Below, in pieces: positions 27,379 through 36,133 of a stretch of DNA of 64,000 nucleotides; position 1 is the first letter of the stretch; each line of letters begins with the position of its first letter. This stretch comes from Cohnella candidum (GTDB taxonomy: Bacteria; Bacillota; Bacilli; Paenibacillales; Paenibacillaceae). Where the stretch lies: contig NZ_CP033433.1 of assembly GCF_003713065.1 (NCBI RefSeq), positions 1 to 64,000 of the forward strand. The letters are read 5' to 3'. Made by a program: the position numbers and the translations under genes. Below the pieces are notes generated by a model. That model did not search any database. It saw only the letters and a list, made by a program, of their open reading frames with translations, and had not been told where the DNA came from.

Positions 27379-28568
27379 TCAAATTAACGAACCGCCAAGC
27401 ACGGCAATTTTTGTTGCTGAAGCACGGACTGCTGGATGAATACAAATTTATAGGAAAGCAGGGCATATTGGACTTCGTTAGGCAGGCAGGCTGCATCCAA
27501 TATGATCCCATCGATGTTTGCGGAAAAAATTCCGAACTGGTGCTGCAGTCGCGAATCAAGGGATTTACCAAAGAAATGCTCCACGATTTGTTGTACAAAG
27601 ATAGAAGTTTGGTCGATTATCCCGATAAGAACCTAGCCATTATTCCTATCGAGGACTGGCCGTATTTCGAGAGGTACAGGCGAGCCGCCCGGCAGCATGC
27701 CGAACACTATCCGGAAATGCAGGCTTTGACAGAGCAAGTACGGGCTCATATCCACAAACAGGGTCCGATAAGTTCGGATGATATCAAATTGGATGCGAAT
27801 TTCTCTTGGCGGTCGGCGATCCACTGGAGCGGCGGAAACAATACATCCCGTTCGGTACTGGAACAGATGTATTCGACAGGCGAGTTGATTATCCACTACA
27901 AAAAAGGCACGCGAAAATACTATGACATCGCAGGAAAGTATATACAGGCTAGTTTGCTGAATACTCCAGAGCCATTGCCTAGCGAGCTTGAGCATCTAAA
28001 ATGGCGGGTATTGCGTCGGATTGGTGCTATTGGCCTTTTATGGAACCGCGCATCCGATGCTTGGCTGAACATATGGGGACTGAAATCGGACGAGCGTAAC
28101 GAGGTTTTCCGTCAGTTATTGAACGAAGCTAAAATATTTGCTGTTGCCGTTGAACAAATGAAGGATACGCTGTATTGCTGCATGGAGGACTTGCTGCTTA
28201 TTGAAGCTGTCCTCAAAAATCCAGAACTGAAGCCTCGCTGCGAATTGATCGCCCCGCTTGATAATTTAATATGGGATAGGAAGCTGATTAACGAATTATT
28301 CTGCTTTGATTACACGTGGGAGATTTACACGCCGGTTATCAAACGGAAATTCGGGTATTATGTTCTGCCTCTATTATACGGAGAGAATTTCATCGGGCGT
28401 GTCGAGGCAATCGCGGAGCGAAAAACAAGGAAGCTTGCCGTTAAAAATATCTGGTATGAGAACGGTGTAAAGCCAACAAAGAAGCTGCAGACAGCCTTGG
28501 ACGAATGTCTCGAAAAGTTTGCGATATTCAATGGGTGTGAGACGATTTCGATCGTTGAATCGAATTGA
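27375..28568 (+). CDS. winged-helix DNA glycosylase, AlkZ/YcaQ family
   Basis: A 397-residue HTH_42 (winged-helix) protein of the AlkZ/YcaQ family, DNA glycosylases that unhook crosslinks or remove bulky alkylated bases. The catalytic Q-phi-D motif is visible as Q42-Y43-D44 in C-I-Q-Y-D-P-I-D, the form found in E. coli YcaQ rather than Q-phi-Q of streptomycete AlkZ. L-I-A-P-L-D-N-L-I-W-D-R and F-D-Y-T-W-E-I-Y follow in the C-terminal half. It overlaps the DHFR-like gene by four bases. With the AlkD-like gene 8 kb upstream this gives two alkylation-repair glycosylase candidates in the window. Confidence 0.85.
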   Translation: MIKLTNRQARQFLLLKHGLLDEYKFIGKQGILDFVRQAGCIQYDPIDVCGKNSELVLQSRIKGFTKEMLHDLLYKDRSLVDYPDKNLAIIPIEDWPYFERYRRAARQHAEHYPEMQALTEQVRAHIHKQGPISSDDIKLDANFSWRSAIHWSGGNNTSRSVLEQMYSTGELIIHYKKGTRKYYDIAGKYIQASLLNTPEPLPSELEHLKWRVLRRIGAIGLLWNRASDAWLNIWGLKSDERNEVFRQLLNEAKIFAVAVEQMKDTLYCCMEDLLLIEAVLKNPELKPRCELIAPLDNLIWDRKLINELFCFDYTWEIYTPVIKRKFGYYVLPLLYGENFIGRVEAIAERKTRKLAVKNIWYENGVKPTKKLQTALDECLEKFAIFNGCETISIVESN

Positions 28569-28596
28569 CCAGCACCGAAAAACAGTAATCGAAACG

Positions 28597-28640
28597 GCAC
28601 CCCTTCTCGAGGTACGATAGGGGGTGCTTCTTTTTCTTTT
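28597..28640 (+). terminator. rho-independent terminator
   Basis: GCACCCC (28597-28603) pairs with GGGGTGC (28621-28627), followed by a T-rich tract to 28640. It ends the DHFR-like/AlkZ operon. Confidence 0.85.
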
Positions 28641-28643
28641 GGG

Positions 28644-28672
28644 TTGACAATATGGAAAAACCTGCATACACT
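28644..28672 (+). promoter_or_regulatory. sigma-A promoter of the TetR-family gene
   Basis: Consensus TTGACA (28644-28649), 17-base spacer, TACACT (28667-28672). It lies right after the upstream terminator. Confidence 0.8.
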
Positions 28673-28684
28673 TGTTTTATTCCG

Positions 28685-28694
28685 ACTGTTCAGT
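28685..28694. promoter_or_regulatory. palindrome at the tetR transcript start, possible autoregulatory operator
   Basis: ACTGTTCAGT is an inverted repeat (ACTG/CAGT) placed 13 bases after the -10 box, where TetR-family proteins often bind to repress their own gene. Confidence 0.4.
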
Positions 28695-28721
28695 ATAAAT
28701 AAACAAGGTGGATCCGAAAAC

Positions 28722-29372
28722 ATGCCCAAGCTAGGAATGGAGCCCAAACGCCGAGCGGATGTCATCAACGCCACGTTGACTTGTATCAGCCGATACGGGA
28801 TCGACGGCATGACGCTTGATAAGGTGGCTGAGTATGCGGGATGCTCCAAAGGGGTCGTCACGTATTACTATCGGAACAAAGATCACCTCACGGTGGAAGC
28901 CTTTAAGTCTTTTTTGGCCTATTACGGAACGAAAATCGAATCGGAACTCGAGCGAACGATGACGGCCGCGCAGATGATCGAGGTCACGCTGAAGCATATT
29001 CTGCCTCCATACCATGACGACGCCGAGAGGAGCATCAATGTTTCGCTGCTGGATGGAATCGAGAGGATGTACATCTCGTACCAAGACCAAGGCAGGTTGT
29101 TCGTGCAGTTTTTCTCTAAAGCGGCACTGGATCCTCAACTGCAGGAAGTCGTATCCATGAGCTATTCGAGGGATCTCCATGGGATCGCGAAAATCTTCGA
29201 ATATGGCAGCAACACGGGGCAGATGTCCGCTGAAGATGCGCACAGTGCCGCTTACGGGCTGCTCGCCATGGTCGTCGGGCTCAGCTTTTTCAGAGTGGCG
29301 AACATTCCGGCCCGGAATGGCGAAGATAACCGGTATGTTTGCGAAATGTATGTCCGAAGATTCATGAAATGA
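28722..29372 (+). CDS. TetR/AcrR family transcriptional regulator
   Basis: A 216-residue one-component regulator. Residues 10-60 form the TetR helix-turn-helix: R-R-A-D-V-I-N-A-T-L at the start, D-G-M-T-L-D-K-V-A-E-Y-A-G-C-S-K-G-V-V as the recognition part and Y-Y-Y-R-N-K-D-H-L. The helical C-terminal ligand domain resembles BetI-like members. The start at 28722 has AAGGTGG upstream; a longer frame from 28644 would begin on the promoter itself. No obvious target operon is adjacent, so it may act on itself or elsewhere. Confidence 0.88.
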   Translation: MPKLGMEPKRRADVINATLTCISRYGIDGMTLDKVAEYAGCSKGVVTYYYRNKDHLTVEAFKSFLAYYGTKIESELERTMTAAQMIEVTLKHILPPYHDDAERSINVSLLDGIERMYISYQDQGRLFVQFFSKAALDPQLQEVVSMSYSRDLHGIAKIFEYGSNTGQMSAEDAHSAAYGLLAMVVGLSFFRVANIPARNGEDNRYVCEMYVRRFMK

Positions 29373-29400
29373 TGATTATAGGCGGATAAGGAGGATAAGG

Positions 29401-29769
29401 ATGAAAATCGCGAAAGTAGAAGCAGGCGGGAAAGACATTGCCGTCGTAAGCGGCGATGAGGTGTTGGTGACGGACGTTCAGTCGGCGCTGGATTTGATGG
29501 CTACGGTGCAGTACGAAACGGGTTGCGACCGTATCGTGCTCGACAAAGCGCTGGTAAGCGAAAGTTTTTTCGACTTGAAAACGCGCTTGGCCGGCGAAAT
29601 CCTTCAGAAGTTCATCAACTACCGGGTGAAAGCCGCTTTTGTCGGTGACTTCTCCGGATATGGCAGTCAAAGTCTTCGGGACTTTATTTATGAATGCAAT
29701 CACGGAAACGACTTTTTCTTCGTGCCGAACGAGGAGCAAGCGATTGAGAAATTAAACGCGGCGAGATAG
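29401..29769 (+). CDS. DUF4180 domain protein
   Basis: A 122-residue protein that I recognise as DUF4180 from V-S-E-S-F-F-D-L-K-T-R-L-A-G-E-I-L-Q-K and the N-Y-R-V-K-A-A-F-V-G-D-F-S and S-L-R-D-F-I-Y-E-C-N blocks. The fold looks like the SpoIIAA/STAS-type alpha/beta proteins that DUF4180 is compared with; no function is known. AGGAGG at 29388-29396 precedes the ATG. It is seven bases before an FGE-like gene, so the two are probably co-transcribed. Confidence 0.75.
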   Translation: MKIAKVEAGGKDIAVVSGDEVLVTDVQSALDLMATVQYETGCDRIVLDKALVSESFFDLKTRLAGEILQKFINYRVKAAFVGDFSGYGSQSLRDFIYECNHGNDFFFVPNEEQAIEKLNAAR

Positions 29770-29776
29770 GAGGCGG

Positions 29777-30460
29777 ATGAAGACGAAAACGGAACTTTTT
29801 CTGGCCGATTCCGACATGGTGAACATTCCCGCCGGCGATGTCCATCTCAGAGACGATCGGATCAAGAAGGCCTGGACTGCCAAGGTGGAATCATTTTGGC
29901 TGGCGCCGATCCCGGTGACGAATTCGTTCTATCGCAAGATCATGAACGGGGTGGTTGAACCCCATATCGAAGCCGATGTCCCCGTGGTAAACGTTTCATG
30001 GGGAGATGCCGTGTTATTTTGCAACAAGCTCTCCCTGCTCTCGGGATTGAGGGAATGCTACTCGTTTCACCGGGACGGGGAAAGCGTTATATGCGATTGG
30101 GAGGCAGACGGATACAGGCTTCCAACGGAAGCGGAATGGCAGTACGCATGCAAAGCGGGAACGGGCGGCTATCGTTATGGCGAGTTGACTGACATCGCTT
30201 GGTACCGGGACAATTCCGAAGGCAGGGTGCGCGACGTCGGCCGGAAACTCCCGAATGCATGGGGACTCTACGATATGTTGGGAAACGTTTGGGAATGGTG
30301 CTGGGACCAATACGATGCCGAAGTGTACGGTTCCTATCGCGTTTTCAGGGGAGGAAGTTGGGCGGAAGAAGCGAGAGGGTGCGGGGCGACTTGCCGTCGC
30401 CGCAGCCATCCGACGTTCCGGATTGACGATCTCGGCTTTCGTCTCGCCAGATCCCGTTAG
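29777..30460 (+). CDS. formylglycine-generating-enzyme-like protein (FGE-sulfatase fold)
   Basis: A 227-residue protein with the FGE/SUMF1 fold: P-V-T-N-S-F-Y near residue 47, P-V-V-N-V-S-W-G-D-A-V-L-F-C, the R-L-P-T-E-A-E-W-Q-Y-A block, M-L-G-N-V-W-E-W-C-W-D and the final F-R-G-G-S-W and L-G-F-R-L. In true FGE two copper-binding Cys follow the GGS motif; here the first is replaced (W-A-E-E) while a Cys at the second place and another four residues later remain. No sulfatase gene is nearby. A role outside sulfatase activation is likely. GGAGG lies only three bases before the ATG, a short spacing. Confidence 0.75.
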   Translation: MKTKTELFLADSDMVNIPAGDVHLRDDRIKKAWTAKVESFWLAPIPVTNSFYRKIMNGVVEPHIEADVPVVNVSWGDAVLFCNKLSLLSGLRECYSFHRDGESVICDWEADGYRLPTEAEWQYACKAGTGGYRYGELTDIAWYRDNSEGRVRDVGRKLPNAWGLYDMLGNVWEWCWDQYDAEVYGSYRVFRGGSWAEEARGCGATCRRRSHPTFRIDDLGFRLARSR

Positions 30461-30501
30461 GACGTTAACGAGATTACGGAAATACATATACCATGAAAGA
30501 G

Positions 30502-30527
30502 GCGAGGCCCTGCGGTCCGCCTTTTTT
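30502..30527 (+). terminator. probable rho-independent terminator
   Basis: GGCGAGGCC pairs with GGTCCGCC (one bulge), loop CTGC, followed by six T residues at 30523-30528. Confidence 0.7.
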
Positions 30528-30545
30528 CGTTTTTCATAGTTAATC

Positions 30546-30562
30546 GGTTAATATAATTAACC
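30546..30562. promoter_or_regulatory. AT-rich inverted repeat upstream of the lacI-type promoter
   Basis: GGTTAAT, three bases, ATTAACC. It lies 22 bases before the -35 box in an AT-rich stretch and could be an UP-type or regulator-binding site; the binding protein is unknown. Confidence 0.35.
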
Positions 30563-30584
30563 CATAATAACAGTAAAATTATGC

Positions 30585-30613
30585 TTGTAATCGCTTTATT
30601 TTCGTCTTATAAT
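30585..30613 (+). promoter_or_regulatory. sigma-A promoter of the lacI-thu-like operon
   Basis: TTGTAA (30585-30590), 17-base spacer, perfect TATAAT (30608-30613). A weaker cre-like match (12 of 14, 30586-30599) overlaps the -35 box. Confidence 0.8.
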
Positions 30614-30625
30614 CGCCTCATAAGG

Positions 30626-30637
30626 TTAAGCGTTTAA
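30626..30637. promoter_or_regulatory. LacI-type operator at the transcript start
   Basis: TTAAGCGTTTAA is palindromic except for one base pair and carries the central CG of LacI-family operators. It starts 13 bases after the -10 box, so the LacI-type product of the next gene probably represses its own operon here. Confidence 0.6.
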
Positions 30638-30692
30638 GTAATCATCACCAACCCATAACACGAATCGCGAATAACTCACAGTAGGTGAACCC

Positions 30693-31721
30693 ATGAAACG
30701 TATCACGATCCGGGACGTGTCCGAAAAGGCAGGCGTATCGACAGCCGCCGTATCTTACGTATTGAACGGCCGGTTGGGCAAAGTGTCACAGGATACCGTA
30801 CGGAAAGTCAGGCAGGCGGTTGAAGAGCTGGGCTACATCCCCGATTTCTCCGCGCGCAGCTTGGCCAGCAACCAATCGAAGCTGATCGGCGTCGTCATTC
30901 CCCAAACCGAAGACCAGAAGCAGCTGCTGCTGCAAAATCCGTTCTATTCGGAGCTCGTGTGCGGCATTGAAGCCCGGCTTCGCCAGTCGGGTTACCACAT
31001 GATCCTCTCCGGCGTCGACAAAGGGGAAGGTTACCTCGACATCTCGATGCAGCGCAATCTGGACGGAGCGATCATCATGGGCATTTACCAGGAAGCGTTT
31101 TACGAGGAACTGAAGAAAGTAAACCTGCCCATCGTGCTGATCGACAGCTACATCCATGACAGCTACTTCCACGTCGTCGGGATCGACGACGAGCTGGGCG
31201 GGTACATGGCGACGAAGCATCTGATCGACAACGGCCACGCGAACATCGCGCTTGTCACGGGCTCCATCCGCAAAGACGGCGTCGTGGAAAAACGGTTCCT
31301 CGGTTACAAAAGGGCGCTGAAGGAGGCGGGGCTGTTCTACAATCCCGATTTTGTATTCGAGCAATCGGTCACCTACGAATACGGGCAGGAGGCGGCTCGT
31401 GAAATCCGGGACCAATTTCCGCAGATCACGGCCGTATTCGCAACGAGCGACATGGTGGCGTTCGGCTTGTTGTCCGGCTTCGCGGATGCGGGATGCTCCG
31501 TACCCGAGCAAGTGTCGGTCATCGGCTTCGACGACATATCGATGGCGCGGATGTGCCACCCGCCGCTGACCACCATTCGCCAGGATATCGTGGGTCGCGG
31601 GGTCATGGCCGCCGAACGGCTGCTTCAGTCGATCGCGGGTGAAGAAGAGAGCACTCACACGGAACCGACCATCATGCCGCTTAAGCTCATCACCAGGGAC
31701 ACGGTGCGGAAACTGAACTGA
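30693..31721 (+). CDS. LacI family transcriptional regulator of the sugar operon
   Basis: A 342-residue repressor. Residues 1-55 carry the LacI helix-turn-helix and hinge: I-T-I-R-D-V-S-E-K-A-G-V-S-T-A-A-V-S-Y-V-L-N-G-R and R-S-L-A-S-N-Q-S. The rest is a periplasmic-binding-protein-like effector domain with I-G-V-V-I-P and V-S-V-I-G-F-D-D-I-S. It is the first gene of a probable six-gene operon ending at 36873, and an operator-like palindrome lies in its own leader. The effector is likely the imported disaccharide or a product of it. Confidence 0.93.
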   Translation: MKRITIRDVSEKAGVSTAAVSYVLNGRLGKVSQDTVRKVRQAVEELGYIPDFSARSLASNQSKLIGVVIPQTEDQKQLLLQNPFYSELVCGIEARLRQSGYHMILSGVDKGEGYLDISMQRNLDGAIIMGIYQEAFYEELKKVNLPIVLIDSYIHDSYFHVVGIDDELGGYMATKHLIDNGHANIALVTGSIRKDGVVEKRFLGYKRALKEAGLFYNPDFVFEQSVTYEYGQEAAREIRDQFPQITAVFATSDMVAFGLLSGFADAGCSVPEQVSVIGFDDISMARMCHPPLTTIRQDIVGRGVMAAERLLQSIAGEEESTHTEPTIMPLKLITRDTVRKLN

Positions 31722-31818
31722 ATCGATTTGACTCGGCGGGGAGGTGGTTGGGCGACTTAATGCCCGCAAGATTGGAATCGGAAGGCAAAAGCTCAACATT
31801 CAGAAGGAGAGGGTTCGA

Positions 31819-33174
31819 ATGTTCAAAAAAAGCGGGGCCATTCTGCTGTTGATCGGCATGCTTACGCTGAGCGCCTGCGGTTCGGGCAAGGGGAACGGGA
31901 ACGACACGGCAAGCAGCCAAGCGCCGTCCTCGCCATCGGCTTCCCAATCGGAATCCGCATCGGCGTCGCCGTCGGCGGAAACCAAAGATCCGGTTAAGCT
32001 GAAGCTGCTTACCTATACGGCTTCGGGGCAAGAAGAAACGCTGAAGTCGATGGTCGATGCGTTCCAATCGGCGAATCCGGACGTCAAGGTGGATTACGAA
32101 GTCGTTCCTTACGCCGACTACACGACGAAGTTGAATACGCTGCTCGCGAGCGGAAGCGCGCCGGATTTGTTCGAGCTCGGCTACGAGAATTTCCGGGCGT
32201 ACGCGGCCAAAGGCCAGCTGCTTGACCTGACGCCGACGATCGCGGCCGACACCTCGTTTAAGCCGGACGTCTACAAGAAATTGGCGTATGACGCGTTCAA
32301 CTACGACGGCAAACAGATGGGCGTGACGGAAAGCTTTTCCGATGTCGTGCTGTTCTACAACAAAGACCTGTTCGACGCCAAAGGCCTGAAGTACCCGGAT
32401 GCCTCGTGGACGTGGAAGGAAGAGTTGGAAGCCGCCCAGAAACTGACCGACGCGGACAACGGCGTATGGGGCACGTACGCACCGCTTCAATTCTATGAAT
32501 TCTACAAAACGATCGCGCAAAACGGCGGCGGCGTATGGGATGCGAGCGGCAAGCCGACGATCAACAGCCCGGCGAACGTGGAAGCGCTTCAGTGGATGAT
32601 CGACAAAGCCGGCAAATACAAAGTGTCCCCGGCGCTGAACGACGATACGTTCAACCAACCCGACGCCGACCTGAACGCGTTCGCGGCCGGCAAGCTTGCC
32701 ATGGCGCGGTTCGGCATCTGGAACTTCGCCAAATTCGCCAAGGAAGCGCAATTCAACTGGGATATCGCGCTGGAGCCGGGCAACAAGCAGAAGGCGCACC
32801 ATTTCTTCGCGGACGGACTCGTCGCCTCGAAGGATACGGCCAACGCCGAAGCCGTTTGGAGATTCATGAAATTCTACACCAGCGATCCTGCCGCGGTAAG
32901 CAAGCGGATCGAAGCCGGCTGGAGCGTACCGGCAGTCGCCGACGATGCGGTGATGGACGCGTATTACAAACAAACGCCTCCCGCGTCGAAGAAGATCGTC
33001 ACGGAGGCGCTGGATTCGCTCGTCCTTCCGCCGGTCGGACCGAAACCGGAATTGTGGAACGAGTTTACGGCTGCGGTTGGAGAAGAGCTGGATAAAGCGA
33101 AGCTCGGACGTTCAACCGCTCAGCAGGCTCTCGACGCCGCCCAGAAGAAGGTCGAAGAATTGCTCGCCAAGTAA
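31819..33174 (+). CDS. sugar ABC transporter solute-binding lipoprotein (family 1)
   Basis: A 451-residue binding lipoprotein. The signal peptide ends L-T-L-S-A-C (lipobox, Cys19), followed by a Ser/Pro/Ala-rich linker (about 20-55). The mature part starts P-V-K-L-K-L-L-T-Y-T-A-S-G-Q and holds the family-1 signature region A-S-G-S-A-P-D-L-F-E-L. The start at 31819 is set by AAGGAGAG upstream; the open frame from 31744 has no ribosome site. It is followed by a strong hairpin and two permeases, so it delivers the substrate to them. Ligand not determinable; the ThuA context suggests a disaccharide such as trehalose. Confidence 0.92.
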   Translation: MFKKSGAILLLIGMLTLSACGSGKGNGNDTASSQAPSSPSASQSESASASPSAETKDPVKLKLLTYTASGQEETLKSMVDAFQSANPDVKVDYEVVPYADYTTKLNTLLASGSAPDLFELGYENFRAYAAKGQLLDLTPTIAADTSFKPDVYKKLAYDAFNYDGKQMGVTESFSDVVLFYNKDLFDAKGLKYPDASWTWKEELEAAQKLTDADNGVWGTYAPLQFYEFYKTIAQNGGGVWDASGKPTINSPANVEALQWMIDKAGKYKVSPALNDDTFNQPDADLNAFAAGKLAMARFGIWNFAKFAKEAQFNWDIALEPGNKQKAHHFFADGLVASKDTANAEAVWRFMKFYTSDPAAVSKRIEAGWSVPAVADDAVMDAYYKQTPPASKKIVTEALDSLVLPPVGPKPELWNEFTAAVGEELDKAKLGRSTAQQALDAAQKKVEELLAK

Positions 33175-33228
33175 TACGGAATCGAACGAACGGAATTCCG
33201 GTTTATCCAGCCTTCACGCGGGCTGCTT

Positions 33229-33261
33229 CCGGACCGGGGCTTGAGAGGCGTACCGGTCCGG
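33229..33261 (+). promoter_or_regulatory. perfect stem-loop without T-run after the binding-protein gene
   Basis: CCGGACCGG (33229-33237) pairs with CCGGTCCGG (33253-33261), loop 15 bases, in the 135-base gap before the permease. Without a T tract it is likely an mRNA-stabilising element giving excess binding protein, as at 11677-11718. Confidence 0.65.
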
Positions 33262-33309
33262 ATCCCGCCTCTATTATAACGGCACTCCCGAGAGAAAGGA
33301 ACATGCGGA

Positions 33310-34203
33310 ATGGCAGGACAGCGCAAGTGGAGCCGCAGGCTCGCCGCCCTCGTATTTCTTCTGCCCGCGCTGGCAGGTTTGCTGGCCTTCCAATTGCTGC
33401 CGATGGTTTCTTCGGTCGTCATCAGCTTTACGGATTGGGACATGATCGCGAAGTGGACGGACATGCGATTCATCGGGTGGGACAATTATGCCGCGGTGTT
33501 CCGCGAAGAGAAATCCTACACGTCCCTGAAGAACGTTTTCGTGTTCCTCATCGGCTACATGCCGCTCGTGACGGCGCTCGGCACCTTCCTGGCGGTCCTG
33601 TTGAACCGGAAAATCCGGGCGATCAAGCTGTACCGGGCCGCGGTGTTCGTTCCCGTCATTACGTCCTGGGTCGCCGTCTCCATCGTATGGCGCTGGCTGC
33701 TCAACGGACAGAGCGGGCTGATCAATTTCCTGTTGTCCAAGATCGGCATCCACGGCCCGATATGGCTGCAGGACGACACTTGGGCCATGGTCTCGATCAT
33801 CGCGGTGACGGTCTGGAAAGACATCGGATTCGTCTCCGTCATTCTGCTCGCGGGTTTGCAGGACATTTCCGAGGACTACTATGAGGCGGCGGAGCTCGAC
33901 GGCGCGTCGGCTTGGCTGAAATTCCGGCGCATCACGCTCCCGATGCTGTCGCCAACGCTTTATTTCGTGGTTACGATTTCGCTTATCAACTCGTTCCAGC
34001 TGTTCGACCAGGTGTTGATCATGACGAACGGCGGCCCGGCGGGCGCCACGAGCACCCTCGTCGAGCAAGTGTACAAGAACGCCTTCCAATTCAACAAAAT
34101 GGGGTTCGCCGCCGCGCAGTCCTGGGTGCTGTTCGTCATCATTTTCGCGGTATCGATGCTCCTGCAGCGGCTGCAGCGGAGGTGGGTCGTCTATGAGAGG
34201 TAA
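33310..34203 (+). CDS. sugar ABC transporter permease (MalF/UgpA type)
   Basis: A 297-residue six-helix permease, first helix A-A-L-V-F-L-L-P-A-L-A-G-L-L-A-F. The cytoplasmic EAA loop is Y-E-A-A-E-L-D-G-A-S-A-W-L-K-F and the last helices include I-T-L-P-M-L-S-P-T. An overlapping ATG at 33303 belongs to another frame; the ATG at 33310 has AAAGGA ten bases upstream. It overlaps the next permease by 11 bases. Works with the binding protein at 31819-33174 and an ATPase encoded elsewhere. Confidence 0.93.
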   Translation: MAGQRKWSRRLAALVFLLPALAGLLAFQLLPMVSSVVISFTDWDMIAKWTDMRFIGWDNYAAVFREEKSYTSLKNVFVFLIGYMPLVTALGTFLAVLLNRKIRAIKLYRAAVFVPVITSWVAVSIVWRWLLNGQSGLINFLLSKIGIHGPIWLQDDTWAMVSIIAVTVWKDIGFVSVILLAGLQDISEDYYEAAELDGASAWLKFRRITLPMLSPTLYFVVTISLINSFQLFDQVLIMTNGGPAGATSTLVEQVYKNAFQFNKMGFAAAQSWVLFVIIFAVSMLLQRLQRRWVVYER

Positions 34204-35020
34204 CGGATTAGCGCTGAAAAACGGGTTGACCCACTTGGTATTGGCCGCGGTATCCGTTGTACTCGTCTTTCCCTTCGTTTGGATGCTGACGGGGGCTTTC
34301 AAAAACGGTTTGGAAGTGGTGAAGATGCCGCCGCGGTTTCTTCCGTCTCATTGGAATTTCGATAACTTCGTCCGAATCGAGCAGTTCTTTCCTTTATACC
34401 GTTTTTTGCTCAACAGCACGGTGGTCGCCGTCGCGACGACCCTCCTGCAAATTATCGTTTGCGCAATGGCCGCATATGTATTTGCCAAAATCCCGTTCAA
34501 AGGCCGCCAAGGCGTATTCCTGCTGTTTCTCACGACCATGATGATCCCGGCGCAAGTGACGCTCGTGCCGTTGTTCATTCTTTTCGCCAAAACGAATTTG
34601 ATCGACACCTATGCAGGCCTGATCCTGCCGGGCATTTTCAGCGCCTACGGCACGTTTCTGATCCGCCAGCACATGCTCACCGTCCCCAATGAACTGCTCG
34701 AAGCGGCATTCATCGACGGGGCGTCGTATTACCGGGTATTCCGCAGCGTCATGCTGCCGCTCGTGAAACCGACGCTGGCCGCGCTGACCGTTTTCGCCTT
34801 CATGAGCTCGTGGAACAACTTCCTGTGGCCGCTTATCGCGGTGAACAGCAAGGAGCTCATGACGCTGCCGCTCGGCCTTAGCAAGCTGCAGGGCCGCTGG
34901 TCGACGGAATGGGACGTTCTGATGGCCGGCAACGTGGTCAGCTTCGTTCCGATCTTCGTCGTCTACTTGTTCGCCCAACGTTATTTCGTGAAGGGTATGA
35001 CGATGACCGGTATCAAATAA
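34193..35020 (+). CDS. carbohydrate ABC transporter permease (MalG/AraQ type)
   Basis: A 275-residue permease of the MalG type with six helices, the EAA loop E-A-A-F-I-D-G-A-S-Y-Y-R-V-F and the C-terminus Y-F-V-K-G-M-T-M-T-G-I-K. AGCGGAGGTGG before the ATG lies inside the upstream permease gene, with which it overlaps by 11 bases. The pair forms the membrane channel of the importer. Confidence 0.93.
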   Translation: MRGNGLALKNGLTHLVLAAVSVVLVFPFVWMLTGAFKNGLEVVKMPPRFLPSHWNFDNFVRIEQFFPLYRFLLNSTVVAVATTLLQIIVCAMAAYVFAKIPFKGRQGVFLLFLTTMMIPAQVTLVPLFILFAKTNLIDTYAGLILPGIFSAYGTFLIRQHMLTVPNELLEAAFIDGASYYRVFRSVMLPLVKPTLAALTVFAFMSSWNNFLWPLIAVNSKELMTLPLGLSKLQGRWSTEWDVLMAGNVVSFVPIFVVYLFAQRYFVKGMTMTGIK

Positions 35021-35047
35021 GCATACGAACAAGAGGGGGCAACCGAC

Positions 35048-36133
35048 ATGTTGAAAAAGGTACGGCTCGGTCTGATCGGATTGGGCGGTATGGCTTCCGT
35101 CCACACCGAGCAGATTCTGAAACTGGAAGAGGTCAGCCTTGCGGCGATTTGCGACAACGATGCCTCCAAGGTCTCGCAATGGGGCGAGCGCCTTGGGATT
35201 GATGAATCCATGCGGTACACCGACCCTGAAAGGCTGATCGCGGATTCGGACGTCGATGCGGTGCTGTCCATCACGCCGAACCATGTCCATTACGACATCA
35301 TCCGGCTCTGCCTGATCCACGGCAAGCCGATCATGACGGAGAAGCCGTTCACCCGGACGTACGAGGAAGCGAAGGCGCTGATGGAGCTGGCCGCTCAGCA
35401 TGATACTCCTTGCATGGTCGGCTTCTCTTACCGGTACGTTCCTTCGTTCCGCATGGCTCGTGACTTGATCCGGAACGGAAGCATCGGCGCGGTGCGCCAT
35501 GTCTCCATACAATATTTACAGCAATGGGGCGGGCCGTTGTTCGAGACGCCGATGAACTGGCGGATGGACCCGGCTGTCACCGGAACGGGAGTGCTCGGCG
35601 ATCTCGGCTCGCATATGGTCGACGCGGCCCGGTTTCTCGTCGGCGAGCCGGTCGAGCTCTCCTCGCTGATGAGCTCGCTCATTACCGAGCGCGAAGATCC
35701 GGCCACGGGCCGGCCGGTTCCCGTGGACATCGACGATTTCGCCGCGTTCGTCGCGGTGCTGGAGCCGGGCATTCCGGCCGTCTTCCAGACGTCCCGGAAC
35801 GCGTTCGGCTGCCAGAACGGCTTCGAGATTTCCGTTTTCGGGGACACGGGTACGCTGCATATGAATTGGGACGATGGCGACTTCCTTACTTGGGTGCATC
35901 GGAACGAAGAACGCAGCGAGGTCCGCGAGCGAATCGCCGTGCCGGATCGCTATAAGCTGAAGCAAATGCAGGATTTCGTCGATCTGGTGCGGGGAACGGT
36001 GCGCGAGGAAACGGCCCTGTTGCGGGACGGTTACCGGAATCAGCGGGTGCTGGAAGCGGTCGTGCGGGCTTCCCGGGAGCGCCGGGCGGTCGCGATCGGC
36101 GAAATCGAAGCCGCGGAGGGGGCGGACCAATGA
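35048..36133 (+). CDS. Gfo/Idh/MocA family oxidoreductase (ThuB-like)
   Basis: A 361-residue NAD(P)-dependent dehydrogenase. The N-terminal Rossmann fold has [13 protein letters not shown] and the family E-K-P motif in T-E-K-P-F-T-R. The second domain carries the conserved [11 protein letters not shown] segment with the likely catalytic His. It overlaps the ThuA-like gene by four bases. In rhizobial thu operons the ThuA/ThuB pair converts imported disaccharides through 3-keto intermediates, and that is the best inference here. Confidence 0.88.
   Translation: MLKKVRLGLIGLGGMASVHTEQILKLEEVSLAAICDNDASKVSQWGERLGIDESMRYTDPERLIADSDVDAVLSITPNHVHYDIIRLCLIHGKPIMTEKPFTRTYEEAKALMELAAQHDTPCMVGFSYRYVPSFRMARDLIRNGSIGAVRHVSIQYLQQWGGPLFETPMNWRMDPAVTGTGVLGDLGSHMVDAARFLVGEPVELSSLMSSLITEREDPATGRPVPVDIDDFAAFVAVLEPGIPAVFQTSRNAFGCQNGFEISVFGDTGTLHMNWDDGDFLTWVHRNEERSEVRERIAVPDRYKLKQMQDFVDLVRGTVREETALLRDGYRNQRVLEAVVRASRERRAVAIGEIEAAEGADQ

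Noticed and set aside
33229..33261. Terminator after the second binding-protein gene
   Set aside because: The stem is perfect but no T-run follows and the permease genes clearly belong to the same operon.
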